Of a stretch of 64,000 nucleotides of DNA, positions 45,211 to 53,713 are shown one piece after another. Under the pieces are notes generated by a model. The model searched no databases. It had not been told where the DNA came from and saw only the letters and a program-made list of their open reading frames with translations. Location: contig JAXLVA010000001.1 in the NCBI GenBank assembly GCA_046329235.1, forward strand, positions 1,798,001-1,862,000. The letters run 5' to 3'. The DNA comes from JALONH01 sp046329235 (GTDB lineage Bacteria; Bacteroidota; Bacteroidia; Cytophagales; Cytophagaceae). The position numbers were made by a program, and so were the translations under genes. Within the stretch, counting starts at the first letter, position 1. Each line of letters begins with the position of its first letter.

Positions 45211-47631
45211 TTAAAAAGTCAGTTGCAAGGTCAAAAAGACACTACGTCCATCCGATGGTAAAATACCAGGTCCCGGATACCCTTCTGCACGACGGGTAAA
45301 ATACATGGCATTCATCAAATTATTTACACCGGTTACCGCTGTGATTTTCTTATAAGAATACTCAATGGACCAATCCCAAACGGTATAAGATGGTATAAGC
45401 CCCACCACGGCATTAGGAACTACAGCGGTGGTATTGGTAGCATCAGAATACTGTTGAGACAAATAATTCATTTGAAGAATGGTTCTCCATGTTTTGAATT
45501 TGTAAGTTAATCCCGAACGATAGTTTAACGTTGGAACATATTCTACTTTATTACCTCTATATGCAGACTGCTCACTGGAAACGTATACCGCATCAATCAA
45601 AGCTACATTATTAAACCACGAAAAACGAGTTAAGGATTCTTTGTTAAACAATTTCGCAAAGTCTAATTCCATAAACATTTCTACACCTAAGTTTCTAGAA
45701 TCAGAAACGTTGGTTCTAAAACGGTAAACTAAATTCTGTGGGCTACGTGCAAAAACAGTACCTATACGATCTTTGTACTGCATGTAAAACACATTGGCAT
45801 CAAAGTCTAAAACATTTTTCCATTTACCTCGAATCCCAATATCCGAACTAAATCCACGTTCATCTCTTAGATTTGGATCCACTACTAAATTGGGATTATT
45901 GACACGCATGTCATTAAAGTTGATAGAACGATAGTTTTGGGAAATGTTAGCGTATAATTTTATATCGTTCGTTAACTTATAAGAAGTTCCAATACCAAAA
46001 AGCACGAACGAGCGAGCTCTACTTCTATTATCTTCTATACGTTCATACAGAATAACGTTTCCGGCTAAGTCTTTTTGAATATTGGTATAATACCCTTCAG
46101 AAGCGGTATTAATATATTCCCAACGCACTCCCGGTGTTACACTCCAACGATTATTTAAATAGAAAATATTCTCTGTAAACAGGGCCACATTATAGCTAGG
46201 AAATTTATAGTCGGATCCTTCCAAACTATCCGGATGTACATAATAAAAATCAGCACCATAACCATCATTAGCTTCACCTTGCTTACGCAAAGTAGTTCCA
46301 TGATAAAATCGATTTCCCACCAAAAATGTAGCACTCTTACCCGCTACTTTATAATGATGTAACAATCGAGTTTCGATACCATAGTTGCGATATTTATCCG
46401 ACAACAAATCTCTATTCTGAAGAGGGTCGGCACGATCAATATTACCTAAGAAACCTAAAGCATCTCTACCTGCAACCAAACCAAACACACGAATGTTTAA
46501 TAATGTATTGGAGTTAAACTTATAATCCATTAAAAAAGCAACCAAATTCCAGTTCACTTTAAACCAGTTACGATCACGTATGGCCTGTCTTGGGTTGGCA
46601 TAAAATTGTTTATCTGTTAACCCTCCTGCTTGCTGAGTTAAATAATATTGAAAAGTATACTCTACTGTTGTAGATAGTTTTTTATTCCATTGATACTTTA
46701 ATGATACATGTGCTGCACCTAAATTAAAACCTGAATTAGGTCTCCACCCATCTAAGTGTTTATATTGACCATAAGCGTAATAAGATAACTTACCGGAAGT
46801 ACCTGCCACGCTATTAAATGTATTATATAAACCAAAAGAACCAACCGTATTTTTGGTCACTACCTGTATCTTTTTATCCGTTGGTGGTTGTTTAAATTTA
46901 AAATTGATAAAACCGCCAAATTGAGTTCCGTACTGTAGCGAAGCTGCACCGCGAACTATTTCAATACGCTCTAAGGCATCAATAGGTGGAGTATAATAAC
47001 TTTCCGGATAACCCAATGCATCGGCTGAGATATCATAACCATTTTGACGTGTATTAAAATTAGAAACGCGATTAGGATTTAATCCGCGACCACCAATACC
47101 TAATTGCAAACCACCACCATCATTTTCAAAAATATTTAATCCAACAATTTTACCATATACTTGACGGGTATTGTTAGTTGCAGTATTACCTGTCACTTCT
47201 GAAATATTTACTATTTCATTTTTCTTACCTGCATATATAGCTGCACCTTCCACATCCTCCAAGCGAGAAACCCCTAGAGTAGTTTTGTTTGCTTCAATAA
47301 CTACATTCTGTTCCTGTACTTTCATGGTATCCACCACCATTTCTATGTACATATTTTTAGTTACACGAATCGTGTCTTTATAAATCAAATTATCTTGAGT
47401 AGATACAATTAATACATAAGTAGCAGCAACCACATTATGTATTTTAAAAACACCATGCGAATTAGTTGTTGTAAAGTATCCGGTAGATTGAAGTAATACA
47501 TCTGCATTAGAAGCTGGCAACGAATCCGGACGAGACACTTTTCCGGTAATAGTATAAAGTTCTTGGGCAGATGAAAAATAACTACACAAGCAACCTATGA
47601 CTACTACTAAATATTTAATATAATTATTCAT
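45211..47631 (-). CDS. TonB-dependent outer-membrane receptor (FecA-like)
   Basis: 806 residues from MNNYIKYLVVVIGCLCSYF (the first ATG; the frame continues two codons to a TTG). Signal peptide, then a CarboxypepD_reg-like domain (ITGKVSRPDSLPASNADVLL, about 25-105). The plug domain follows (QVYGKIVGLNIFE, LGIGGRGLNPNR, LERIEIVRGAASLQYGTQ, about 125-245). The 22-strand-type barrel ends VFLTLQLTF. The plug signature is close to ferric-citrate/siderophore receptors rather than SusC. It is last in the DUF4856-imelysin-carboxylase-like operon and overlaps the previous gene by eight bases. Confidence 0.9.
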   Translation of the reverse strand: MNNYIKYLVVVIGCLCSYFSSAQELYTITGKVSRPDSLPASNADVLLQSTGYFTTTNSHGVFKIHNVVAATYVLIVSTQDNLIYKDTIRVTKNMYIEMVVDTMKVQEQNVVIEANKTTLGVSRLEDVEGAAIYAGKKNEIVNISEVTGNTATNNTRQVYGKIVGLNIFENDGGGLQLGIGGRGLNPNRVSNFNTRQNGYDISADALGYPESYYTPPIDALERIEIVRGAASLQYGTQFGGFINFKFKQPPTDKKIQVVTKNTVGSFGLYNTFNSVAGTSGKLSYYAYGQYKHLDGWRPNSGFNLGAAHVSLKYQWNKKLSTTVEYTFQYYLTQQAGGLTDKQFYANPRQAIRDRNWFKVNWNLVAFLMDYKFNSNTLLNIRVFGLVAGRDALGFLGNIDRADPLQNRDLLSDKYRNYGIETRLLHHYKVAGKSATFLVGNRFYHGTTLRKQGEANDGYGADFYYVHPDSLEGSDYKFPSYNVALFTENIFYLNNRWSVTPGVRWEYINTASEGYYTNIQKDLAGNVILYERIEDNRSRARSFVLFGIGTSYKLTNDIKLYANISQNYRSINFNDMRVNNPNLVVDPNLRDERGFSSDIGIRGKWKNVLDFDANVFYMQYKDRIGTVFARSPQNLVYRFRTNVSDSRNLGVEMFMELDFAKLFNKESLTRFSWFNNVALIDAVYVSSEQSAYRGNKVEYVPTLNYRSGLTYKFKTWRTILQMNYLSQQYSDATNTTAVVPNAVVGLIPSYTVWDWSIEYSYKKITAVTGVNNLMNAMYFTRRAEGYPGPGILPSDGRSVFLTLQLTF

Positions 47632-49003
47632 TCTCAAAGGGACGAATCCACGTTTTATTCGTCCATGAATCGTTTATTTCTGACAAATCCACACCGGGAT
47701 CAATAAATTCTTTACTACGAGCTCCATTCAGAGCTACTCTACATTTGGCAAACACTTGAGGATTTCTCACCCCTAATTGTTTGTAATAGGCATCTAGATA
47801 ATGAGCAAACTGAAGAATCATATCCGGCTGGGTACTCATCATTTTTTCCTGTAAAGGAGTTAAATGATCCGAAACAACTACTTCTGTTTGCATACCTGTA
47901 TCCGGATTTTTCACATAGAAGAAACAAACACCGGCTTTTTCCATGAGCATTACTCTCCATGAAAATCGATAACCTTGTTCCGTCCAAAATAATTTTCCGG
48001 GATATAGAGCATATCGAAATGGAAAAATGAATTGAAATAATAGGTAAATAACTATAAGACTAGTCAGTCCGTTCTTCCAAAGGTCATTTTTCCATTCCCA
48101 AATCAGATTTTCACTGAATTGGGTGCGCAATTTAAGGAAACTTTGGGCTTTAGTCAGCAATTTTAGGTGGAACTCTTCACTAAAAAATATGAGTGTTGCC
48201 GAAATCATAATAAAAGGGAACATTCCTATGGGGAACAGTATCCTGGTCATCACATGAAATAGCACAACTACCAGATAGCCAAGCGGTCTCCAACGACGGT
48301 TCCAAAGTACAAACGGAATGCATAAATCATATATAGCTCCGAACCAACTAAACATGTATGCCACCCACATATCATCTAAGAAAGAGCCTATAAGAGGTAA
48401 ATCGTTTCGAGATGTTAACCAAAAACGTAAAGGCATAGCATCTAACAACCAATCAGAATTCAACTTGGCAAGTCCGGCATAAAAATAGACTATACCCAAC
48501 TGGACTTGAAGCAAGGCTATCATCCAAAATGGTATATGGGTTTTAAGGATGAATGGTTGACGATAACTATCCACCGAAAAGAATCTATGTGCCGGCAAAA
48601 AAATGAGTAGGAATGAAATAAGACTACAGAAATAATAATGATTTAAGTAGGTAGTTTTATCCAATAGTTCCGTGTAGGTAAACGACAGAAAGGCTATAGT
48701 AGCACTCCATCTATAAAACCACCCAAGCATAACCATCAAGTAAGCAATGGCCATGACAATGAATAATATTAATACGGTATTTTCAGAGAGTTTAGGCAAC
48801 CAATCAAAGCCATAATAAGAAAAGAAAAACTGGGGAGTACCATATAAATCATGTACCCAACCATTGGCTAAAAATCGAATGGCGCTAGCAGCCATCAACG
48901 CTCCAAAGACTACCCTAAAAACAACTAACGGAGCGATGGACACGCTCCGTTGAAGATTGTTTAATATTTTAGTAATGGTATCGTTTAGATTAATCGCCGT
49001 CAT
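47624..49003 (-). CDS. HTTM / vitamin K-dependent gamma-carboxylase-like membrane protein
   Basis: 459 residues. The N-terminal 300 residues are an HTTM domain with several membrane segments. These include LLDKTTYLNHYYF (Lys116; the human carboxylase has the equivalent DKTSWNNHSYL with catalytic-base Lys218), FYAGLAKLNSDWL, AIYDLCIPFVLWNRR and FHVMTRILFPIGMFPF. The soluble C-terminal part keeps family blocks GYRFSWRVMLMEKAG, PDMILQFAHYL and FIDPGVDL. Family members oxidise reduced vitamin K and carboxylate Glu, but bacterial ones are mostly uncharacterised. It overlaps the imelysin-like gene by 14 bases and the TonB receptor gene by eight. Confidence 0.88.
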   Translation of the reverse strand: MTAINLNDTITKILNNLQRSVSIAPLVVFRVVFGALMAASAIRFLANGWVHDLYGTPQFFFSYYGFDWLPKLSENTVLILFIVMAIAYLMVMLGWFYRWSATIAFLSFTYTELLDKTTYLNHYYFCSLISFLLIFLPAHRFFSVDSYRQPFILKTHIPFWMIALLQVQLGIVYFYAGLAKLNSDWLLDAMPLRFWLTSRNDLPLIGSFLDDMWVAYMFSWFGAIYDLCIPFVLWNRRWRPLGYLVVVLFHVMTRILFPIGMFPFIMISATLIFFSEEFHLKLLTKAQSFLKLRTQFSENLIWEWKNDLWKNGLTSLIVIYLLFQFIFPFRYALYPGKLFWTEQGYRFSWRVMLMEKAGVCFFYVKNPDTGMQTEVVVSDHLTPLQEKMMSTQPDMILQFAHYLDAYYKQLGVRNPQVFAKCRVALNGARSKEFIDPGVDLSEINDSWTNKTWIRPFENE

Positions 49004-50099
49004 TATCTGTATAAGAAATCATCACACCCGTAGCAGATGTTAAATCAACTTTTAATAGTGCGACCAAAGTTACAAATTCAGCGTGTAACTCTCTTATTTT
49101 AGTTAAATGACTGTTATCATTTAAAGAAGAGGAAAATGTCTCAGGGATAGACTCTAATTTAGCATCAATCACTGTAAATTGATTGCGTATGGTAGCATCC
49201 AGTGAAGCTTGTCCGATGGCTACTAAATAATCATCTAGACCTGCGCCATTGACACCTAATGCAGAAGTACCGGTATACGTTCTTTTTATCGCATTAAAGG
49301 ACGCTCTAATTTGAGCTAAGGAAGAATCTGAATAATATGCTTCTGATTTTTCAGGATAAGTCGTTGCCGGATCACCTAAAACATTAGCTATAATATTGGC
49401 AGGAACTCCAACTTTAAAGTTTTTTATTATTTCTACGGATCTTATCAATCGGTTCACTACGTTAGAAGTAGAACTTCCAACATCGACACCTAAGTTACTT
49501 TTGAAAGTAGCACTATAAGATGTGTTCCAATCAGATACTACGTTATCTACTTTTGTTTTGATGTGTTGAATCACATCTACTAAATAAGTTCTTCGTTTGT
49601 CATCATCAAACAGAGTAATAATTTCATTATCTGTCAAAGTGCGGCTATACAACAAGTTATCCAAAGCAGGAAAACCACTAATCACAGCACCATTAGCAGT
49701 ATTAAAATTATAACCACCGGCAGTAATATTAGCTTCCAAAGAAGTTGTATTGGTAGGATACGAATTCACTCCAATACCTTCCGGCAGCAATCCATAAGTG
49801 GTTGATGGACCAAAGTCGTACAAAGCAACCGCCTGCCAATCTTTATAGGATTGCTGAAATGCTTGACGAAGAGTTAATAAATTAACAGAAGACCTATCCC
49901 CATTAAATACAACAGCCGCATCGTTTAATGCGGACATAGATGATTGTAATTCAACAAAAGCAGGCACAATAATATTCGTGGCATAATTTTCAATCATGGG
50001 ACCACGATCTGCTTCGGGAGTTTCTTCAATACCTTTGCCCGGCTTGCAAGAAGCAAACCAGGCAAGGCATAGAATTGGTAATATGAATTTATGAAACAT
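48990..50099 (-). CDS. Imelysin-family lipoprotein
   Basis: 369 residues from MFHKFILPILCLAWFASC, with the lipobox Cys at residue 18; the frame's earlier TTG at 50117 is rejected. The protein is all-helical with tandem halves (YKDWQAVALYDFGPSTTYGL; SEAYYSDSSLAQIRASFNAI), typical of the imelysin/M75 fold. The family's GxHxxE motif is replaced by GFPALDNLLYS at about 142, a variant without the His and Glu. Imelysins are linked to iron uptake. It is likely periplasmic-facing and anchored to a membrane. It lies 24 bases after DUF4856 and overlaps the carboxylase-like gene. Confidence 0.85.
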   Translation of the reverse strand: MFHKFILPILCLAWFASCKPGKGIEETPEADRGPMIENYATNIIVPAFVELQSSMSALNDAAVVFNGDRSSVNLLTLRQAFQQSYKDWQAVALYDFGPSTTYGLLPEGIGVNSYPTNTTSLEANITAGGYNFNTANGAVISGFPALDNLLYSRTLTDNEIITLFDDDKRRTYLVDVIQHIKTKVDNVVSDWNTSYSATFKSNLGVDVGSSTSNVVNRLIRSVEIIKNFKVGVPANIIANVLGDPATTYPEKSEAYYSDSSLAQIRASFNAIKRTYTGTSALGVNGAGLDDYLVAIGQASLDATIRNQFTVIDAKLESIPETFSSSLNDNSHLTKIRELHAEFVTLVALLKVDLTSATGVMISYTDNDGD

Positions 50100-50123
50100 G
50101 AAAACTTTCAAATTCAAACGAAA

Positions 50124-51290
50124 TTAGAATGTATATCCAAATTTAGTTGCAATTGTTGTACGTAGAGCATTCAATTCAGTATTATCTACTTCATAGAAAT
50201 TAACACCCTGCGTTAAAATATTAGTATGATTAAAAGTTGCTAACCAAGTAGTAATTTCTGTGTTTGTTACGCGTGCAGAATAACCATTATATTGTAAGCC
50301 TTTGATGAATACTAGCAATTCAGATAAAGAGTGGTTAATACGAGCATTATCCGTTGTACCAACTGCATCATCAATATATTTAATCATAGTAGCAGTCCAT
50401 ACTTTTTCCATTTCTCTTTGGATGATAGTCACTTGAGCATCTAATGTAGCTTGATCATTGTTGTTAATTGCTACGCGACCAGCGATGAATGCGTTATAGA
50501 TATCACCAATAGCATTTGGTAATTTAGCATCATTTTTACGGTCAAATGCATACGCACCGAAATATTTCATTTTAGCACGGATTTGAGCATTAGTTAAACC
50601 TGATGTTAACAACGTATTATAATTAGATGGTACACCAAATAATTTAAATGCTAAATCCCAGTTTTTGATTTTATCCGCTTGAGCTACAGAAGTACCAATC
50701 GAATTTGAACTTACTAACTCATTAGTGATTTGGAAGTAAATCAAAGATCCCATTAAACCTTTATCAATCAATTGTTGGTACTCATAACCATATTTATTTA
50801 CCACATAAGCTGAAGTAGATCCCGAAACAGTCATAACGCCTGCAGTTCCTATTGTACCTGCTGTTGGTGCAGCAGCGGTACCTACAGGATTGGCATTTAA
50901 TTTTAAGCTGTCAATAGCTACGTTGATTACATCAATAGCTGTAACTGATAATGGAGATAAAGTAGCGTCATTACCTGCTGTTACTAAATCTTCTAATGCA
51001 AAAGAAGTCGTATTTAAAGCAGTATTAGTAAAACCTGTACCGGTCAACATGTTTTTCATTGTAGCATCCTCCAAAGTATTACCTACTGTTTTAACATAGT
51101 TCATTTTGGTACCTAACTCGGATAACATCAAGAACACAGTATCTCCTTTAGCAAAACCTGCTGTTGTATCAGCGAAGTTATAGGTAGTAGGATTAGAAGT
51201 TGTAGGAGTTTCTTCTTTGTCATCTTTCTTACAAGAAGTAATTAAAAAAGCTCCTGATAATAAAAGCGCTACGTTTAGTTTAGTAAACAT
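50124..51290 (-). CDS. DUF4856 lipoprotein
   Basis: 388 residues with a lipoprotein signal (MFTKLNVALLLSGAFLITSC, Cys20), then a Thr/Pro-rich stretch and a helical domain (YGYEYQQLIDKGLMGSLIYFQITNEL, DLAFKLFGVPSNYNTLL, KMKYFGAYAFDRKN). The pattern fits DUF4856, known mainly from Bacteroidota and often found beside imelysins. Function is unknown. It is the first gene of the operon, with a consensus promoter and two matched inverted repeats upstream. Confidence 0.85.
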   Translation of the reverse strand: MFTKLNVALLLSGAFLITSCKKDDKEETPTTSNPTTYNFADTTAGFAKGDTVFLMLSELGTKMNYVKTVGNTLEDATMKNMLTGTGFTNTALNTTSFALEDLVTAGNDATLSPLSVTAIDVINVAIDSLKLNANPVGTAAAPTAGTIGTAGVMTVSGSTSAYVVNKYGYEYQQLIDKGLMGSLIYFQITNELVSSNSIGTSVAQADKIKNWDLAFKLFGVPSNYNTLLTSGLTNAQIRAKMKYFGAYAFDRKNDAKLPNAIGDIYNAFIAGRVAINNNDQATLDAQVTIIQREMEKVWTATMIKYIDDAVGTTDNARINHSLSELLVFIKGLQYNGYSARVTNTEITTWLATFNHTNILTQGVNFYEVDNTELNALRTTIATKFGYTF

Positions 51291-51364
51291 GATTTTTGAT
51301 TAGTTATGTTGTGTTATTAGTTTTAAGTTTGTGTATGTTCAATAGAATCAATCTTTCCTTTTAA

Positions 51365-51379
51365 TTAGATTAATTCTAA
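51365..51379. promoter_or_regulatory. Candidate operator 1 (15-base 7-1-7 inverted repeat)
   Basis: TTAGATTAATTCTAA: six of seven arm pairs match. It lies just downstream of the predicted start of transcription of the DUF4856 operon. Its arms share the sequence of operator 2; the geometry is that of Fur-type sites. Confidence 0.5.
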
Positions 51380-51386
51380 ACAGACG

Positions 51387-51417
51387 CAAAACTATCCCTC
51401 AAGACTGATTTTACCAA
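51387..51417 (-). promoter_or_regulatory. Promoter of the DUF4856-imelysin-carboxylase-TonB operon
   Basis: On the minus strand TTG (51415-51417), 20 bases, then TAGTTTTG (51387-51394), an exact -7 match. The predicted start is near 51383, giving a leader of about 93 bases to the ATG at 51290. It lies between the two inverted repeats. Confidence 0.6.
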
Positions 51418-51424
51418 GTCTTAT

Positions 51425-51439
51425 TTAGAATAATTTTAA
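51425..51439. promoter_or_regulatory. Candidate operator 2 (15-base 7-1-7 inverted repeat)
   Basis: TTAGAATAATTTTAA: six of seven arm pairs match; arms agree with operator 1 around a consensus TTAGAATAATTCTAA. It begins exactly 60 bases from operator 1 and just upstream of the -33 element. It is also 33 bases before the S41 protease start. Confidence 0.5.
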
Positions 51440-51472
51440 TTTAATTTACAAACAACTGATTTAAAAATACTT

Positions 51473-53095
51473 ATGTCAGAAAATTCAAATCAAAATAGCT
51501 CTTGGGCCATCAAATTGCCATTGTATTTATCCCTAACTCTGGTATTAGGGGTCTTATTAGGGGCCGGTTTGTCCGGATCTGGAAATGGGAATAGCAGTAG
51601 CTCTAACCCTTCTAAATTAATGGAAGTCATAGGCCTGATTCAGCAAGACTATGTGGATACGGTGAACATGGAAGAGCTTACCGATTATACCATCACTAAA
51701 ATGCTAGAAAAATTAGACCCGCATACTTCCTATATCCCAGTGAGTGATATTCAAATGTCACATGCGCAATTAGAAGGTGATTTTGAAGGCGTGGGTATAG
51801 AATTCAACATTATAAAAGATACCATATATGTTATCTCCCCTATTTCAGGTGGGCCTTCAGAGAAAGCAGGAATTCAAGCTGGTGATAAAATCGTACGAAT
51901 AAATGAAGAGAACGTAGGTGGTGTAGGTTTTACTTCCATGGATGTTTTCAAACGTTTACGTGGTAAAAAAGGCACAGAAGTAAAATTAGGAGTAGTACGT
52001 AACGGAAGCTCTAAAATTTTATACTATAACATCATTCGTGATAAGATACCTACCTACTCGGTAGATGTTTACTATATGATTGATGCTACGATCGGGTATG
52101 TGAAAATTAGTCGATTTGCAGAGAATACTGCTGCTGAATTCAAAGCTGCGGTAAAAGCCTTGAAAGAACAAGGTATGCAAAAGCTTTTGATTGACCTTCG
52201 CGAAAATCCGGGTGGTTATTTAAATCAGGCTACCAACATCGCTGATGAACTTTTATCCGGCAACAAGTTAATCGTTTATACAGATGGTAAACGTGACCAA
52301 TTCGACAGAAAATATAATGCAGGTAATAGTGGCTTGTTTGAAGATGGGGATATAGTAGTATTGATTAACGAAGGCAGTGCTTCTGCATCTGAAATCTTAT
52401 CCGGTGCTATCCAAGATCACGATCGTGGAATTATTGTAGGTCGCCGTTCTTTTGGTAAAGGATTAGTTCAAGAACCTAAACAATTAAAAGATGGATCCGA
52501 ACTACGCTTAACCATTTCCAGATATTATACACCATCAGGAAGATGTATTCAAAAACCGTACGAAAAAGATCATCCGGAAGAATATGAAGATGAGTTAATG
52601 GAACGTTACAAACATGGAGAATTCTTTAACAAAGATAGTATCAAAGTGAACGACTCTCTAGTCTATAAAACAGACAAAGGTCGTATCGTTTATGGCGGAG
52701 GCGGCATCATGCCGGACATCTTTGTGCCACGTGACACAAGTGATTACAGTAAATTATTAGTAGGTGTTTTAAACCAAAACATCATTCGTGAGTATGCTTT
52801 GGAATATTATCAAAAAAATAAGGCTACGTTAGAGAAAATGAGTTATGAGCAATATCAAAAATCATTCGAAATCAGCGGAGCTATGTTCAATGATATTTTG
52901 AAACGTGCACAATTAGCTAAAATAGTTTATACAGATTCGGATATTCAAAAATCTAAAAAGACGATTGAGAATTACATGAAAGCCTATATAGCTCGTGGTG
53001 TTTGGGGTAATAAAGGATTCTATCCTATTTATAACTTAACTGACGAGATATACTTACAAGGCATAAAAGCTTTTCAAGAAGCGGGAAAACTATAA
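51473..53095 (+). CDS. S41-family C-terminal processing peptidase
   Basis: 540 residues with one N-terminal membrane anchor (LPLYLSLTLVLGVLLGAGL). A PDZ domain (about 95-185: GDFEGVGIEFN, GGPSEKAGIQAGDKIVRI) is followed by the protease core with LLIDLRENPGGYLNQA, INEGSASASEILSGAI (nucleophile Ser) and VGRRSFGKGLVQ (Lys about 329). These Ser-Lys proteases trim or degrade periplasmic proteins. The C-terminal 130 residues are a helical extension. It is divergent from the DUF4856 operon and ends at a terminator shared with the cyclo-ligase gene. Confidence 0.92.
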   Translation: MSENSNQNSSWAIKLPLYLSLTLVLGVLLGAGLSGSGNGNSSSSNPSKLMEVIGLIQQDYVDTVNMEELTDYTITKMLEKLDPHTSYIPVSDIQMSHAQLEGDFEGVGIEFNIIKDTIYVISPISGGPSEKAGIQAGDKIVRINEENVGGVGFTSMDVFKRLRGKKGTEVKLGVVRNGSSKILYYNIIRDKIPTYSVDVYYMIDATIGYVKISRFAENTAAEFKAAVKALKEQGMQKLLIDLRENPGGYLNQATNIADELLSGNKLIVYTDGKRDQFDRKYNAGNSGLFEDGDIVVLINEGSASASEILSGAIQDHDRGIIVGRRSFGKGLVQEPKQLKDGSELRLTISRYYTPSGRCIQKPYEKDHPEEYEDELMERYKHGEFFNKDSIKVNDSLVYKTDKGRIVYGGGGIMPDIFVPRDTSDYSKLLVGVLNQNIIREYALEYYQKNKATLEKMSYEQYQKSFEISGAMFNDILKRAQLAKIVYTDSDIQKSKKTIENYMKAYIARGVWGNKGFYPIYNLTDEIYLQGIKAFQEAGKL

Positions 53096-53102
53096 TCTAG
53101 TG

Positions 53103-53142
53103 AGCGAGTACTGTTTGATTTAAATGGTACTCGCTTATTTTT
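53103..53142. terminator. Terminator after S41 peptidase
   Basis: AGCGAGTAC pairs with GTACTCGCT around a 15-base loop, followed by TATTTTTT. It overlaps the stop of the convergent gene. Confidence 0.75.
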
Positions 53143-53713
53143 TAAAAGTAAGTACACCATCCGGTGTAACGACAATATCTAAAGTTTGATCCCACTTCTC
53201 GGTAGGAATAGAATCTTCATCAGGTTCAAAAAAACTTAACCCCATTTTTTTTACGTCTACTCTGCACCACTGGATCAATTCGTCATAATATCCTTTGCCA
53301 TATCCGACTCTATTTCCATTTACATCATACGCTAATAAAGGAATTAGAATCATATCGATTTGAGCAGCATCAATTATATTACTTTCAATGGGCTCTGATA
53401 TACCCCATCGATTTATCTGCCATTGCGTATTTGAATTTATCTCACATATTAGTTGACGAGGTTCTCCGGAAACTAATTTCGAAGTACACAACTTTACCGA
53501 TGGAGATGCCTTTAATAAAAATGAAATAAGCTCTGATGTATCCGGTTCTTGAAGTTTTTCAGAGGAAATAAAAATATGGATACATTTATATTGTTTTTCT
53601 TTCAGCATTTCTAATAAATGCTTTGTTATCCCCGAACTCTTATAACGACGTTCTTCCTCCGTCAATAAAGACCTCCAAGATTTATACTTTATTCTAAACT
53701 CCTCTTTAGTCAT
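53135..53713 (-). CDS. 5-formyltetrahydrofolate cyclo-ligase
   Basis: 192 residues from MTKEEFRIKYKSWRSLL; the frame continues to a TTG at 53719 that is not used. Family motifs are IHIFISSEKLQEPDT, IDMILIPLLAYDVNGNRVGYGKGYYD (the last block binds folate and ATP). It converts 5-formyl-THF to 5,10-methenyl-THF with ATP. It overlaps bshC by eight bases, so the two are translated together. Confidence 0.9.
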   Translation of the reverse strand: MTKEEFRIKYKSWRSLLTEEERRYKSSGITKHLLEMLKEKQYKCIHIFISSEKLQEPDTSELISFLLKASPSVKLCTSKLVSGEPRQLICEINSNTQWQINRWGISEPIESNIIDAAQIDMILIPLLAYDVNGNRVGYGKGYYDELIQWCRVDVKKMGLSFFEPDEDSIPTEKWDQTLDIVVTPDGVLTFKK

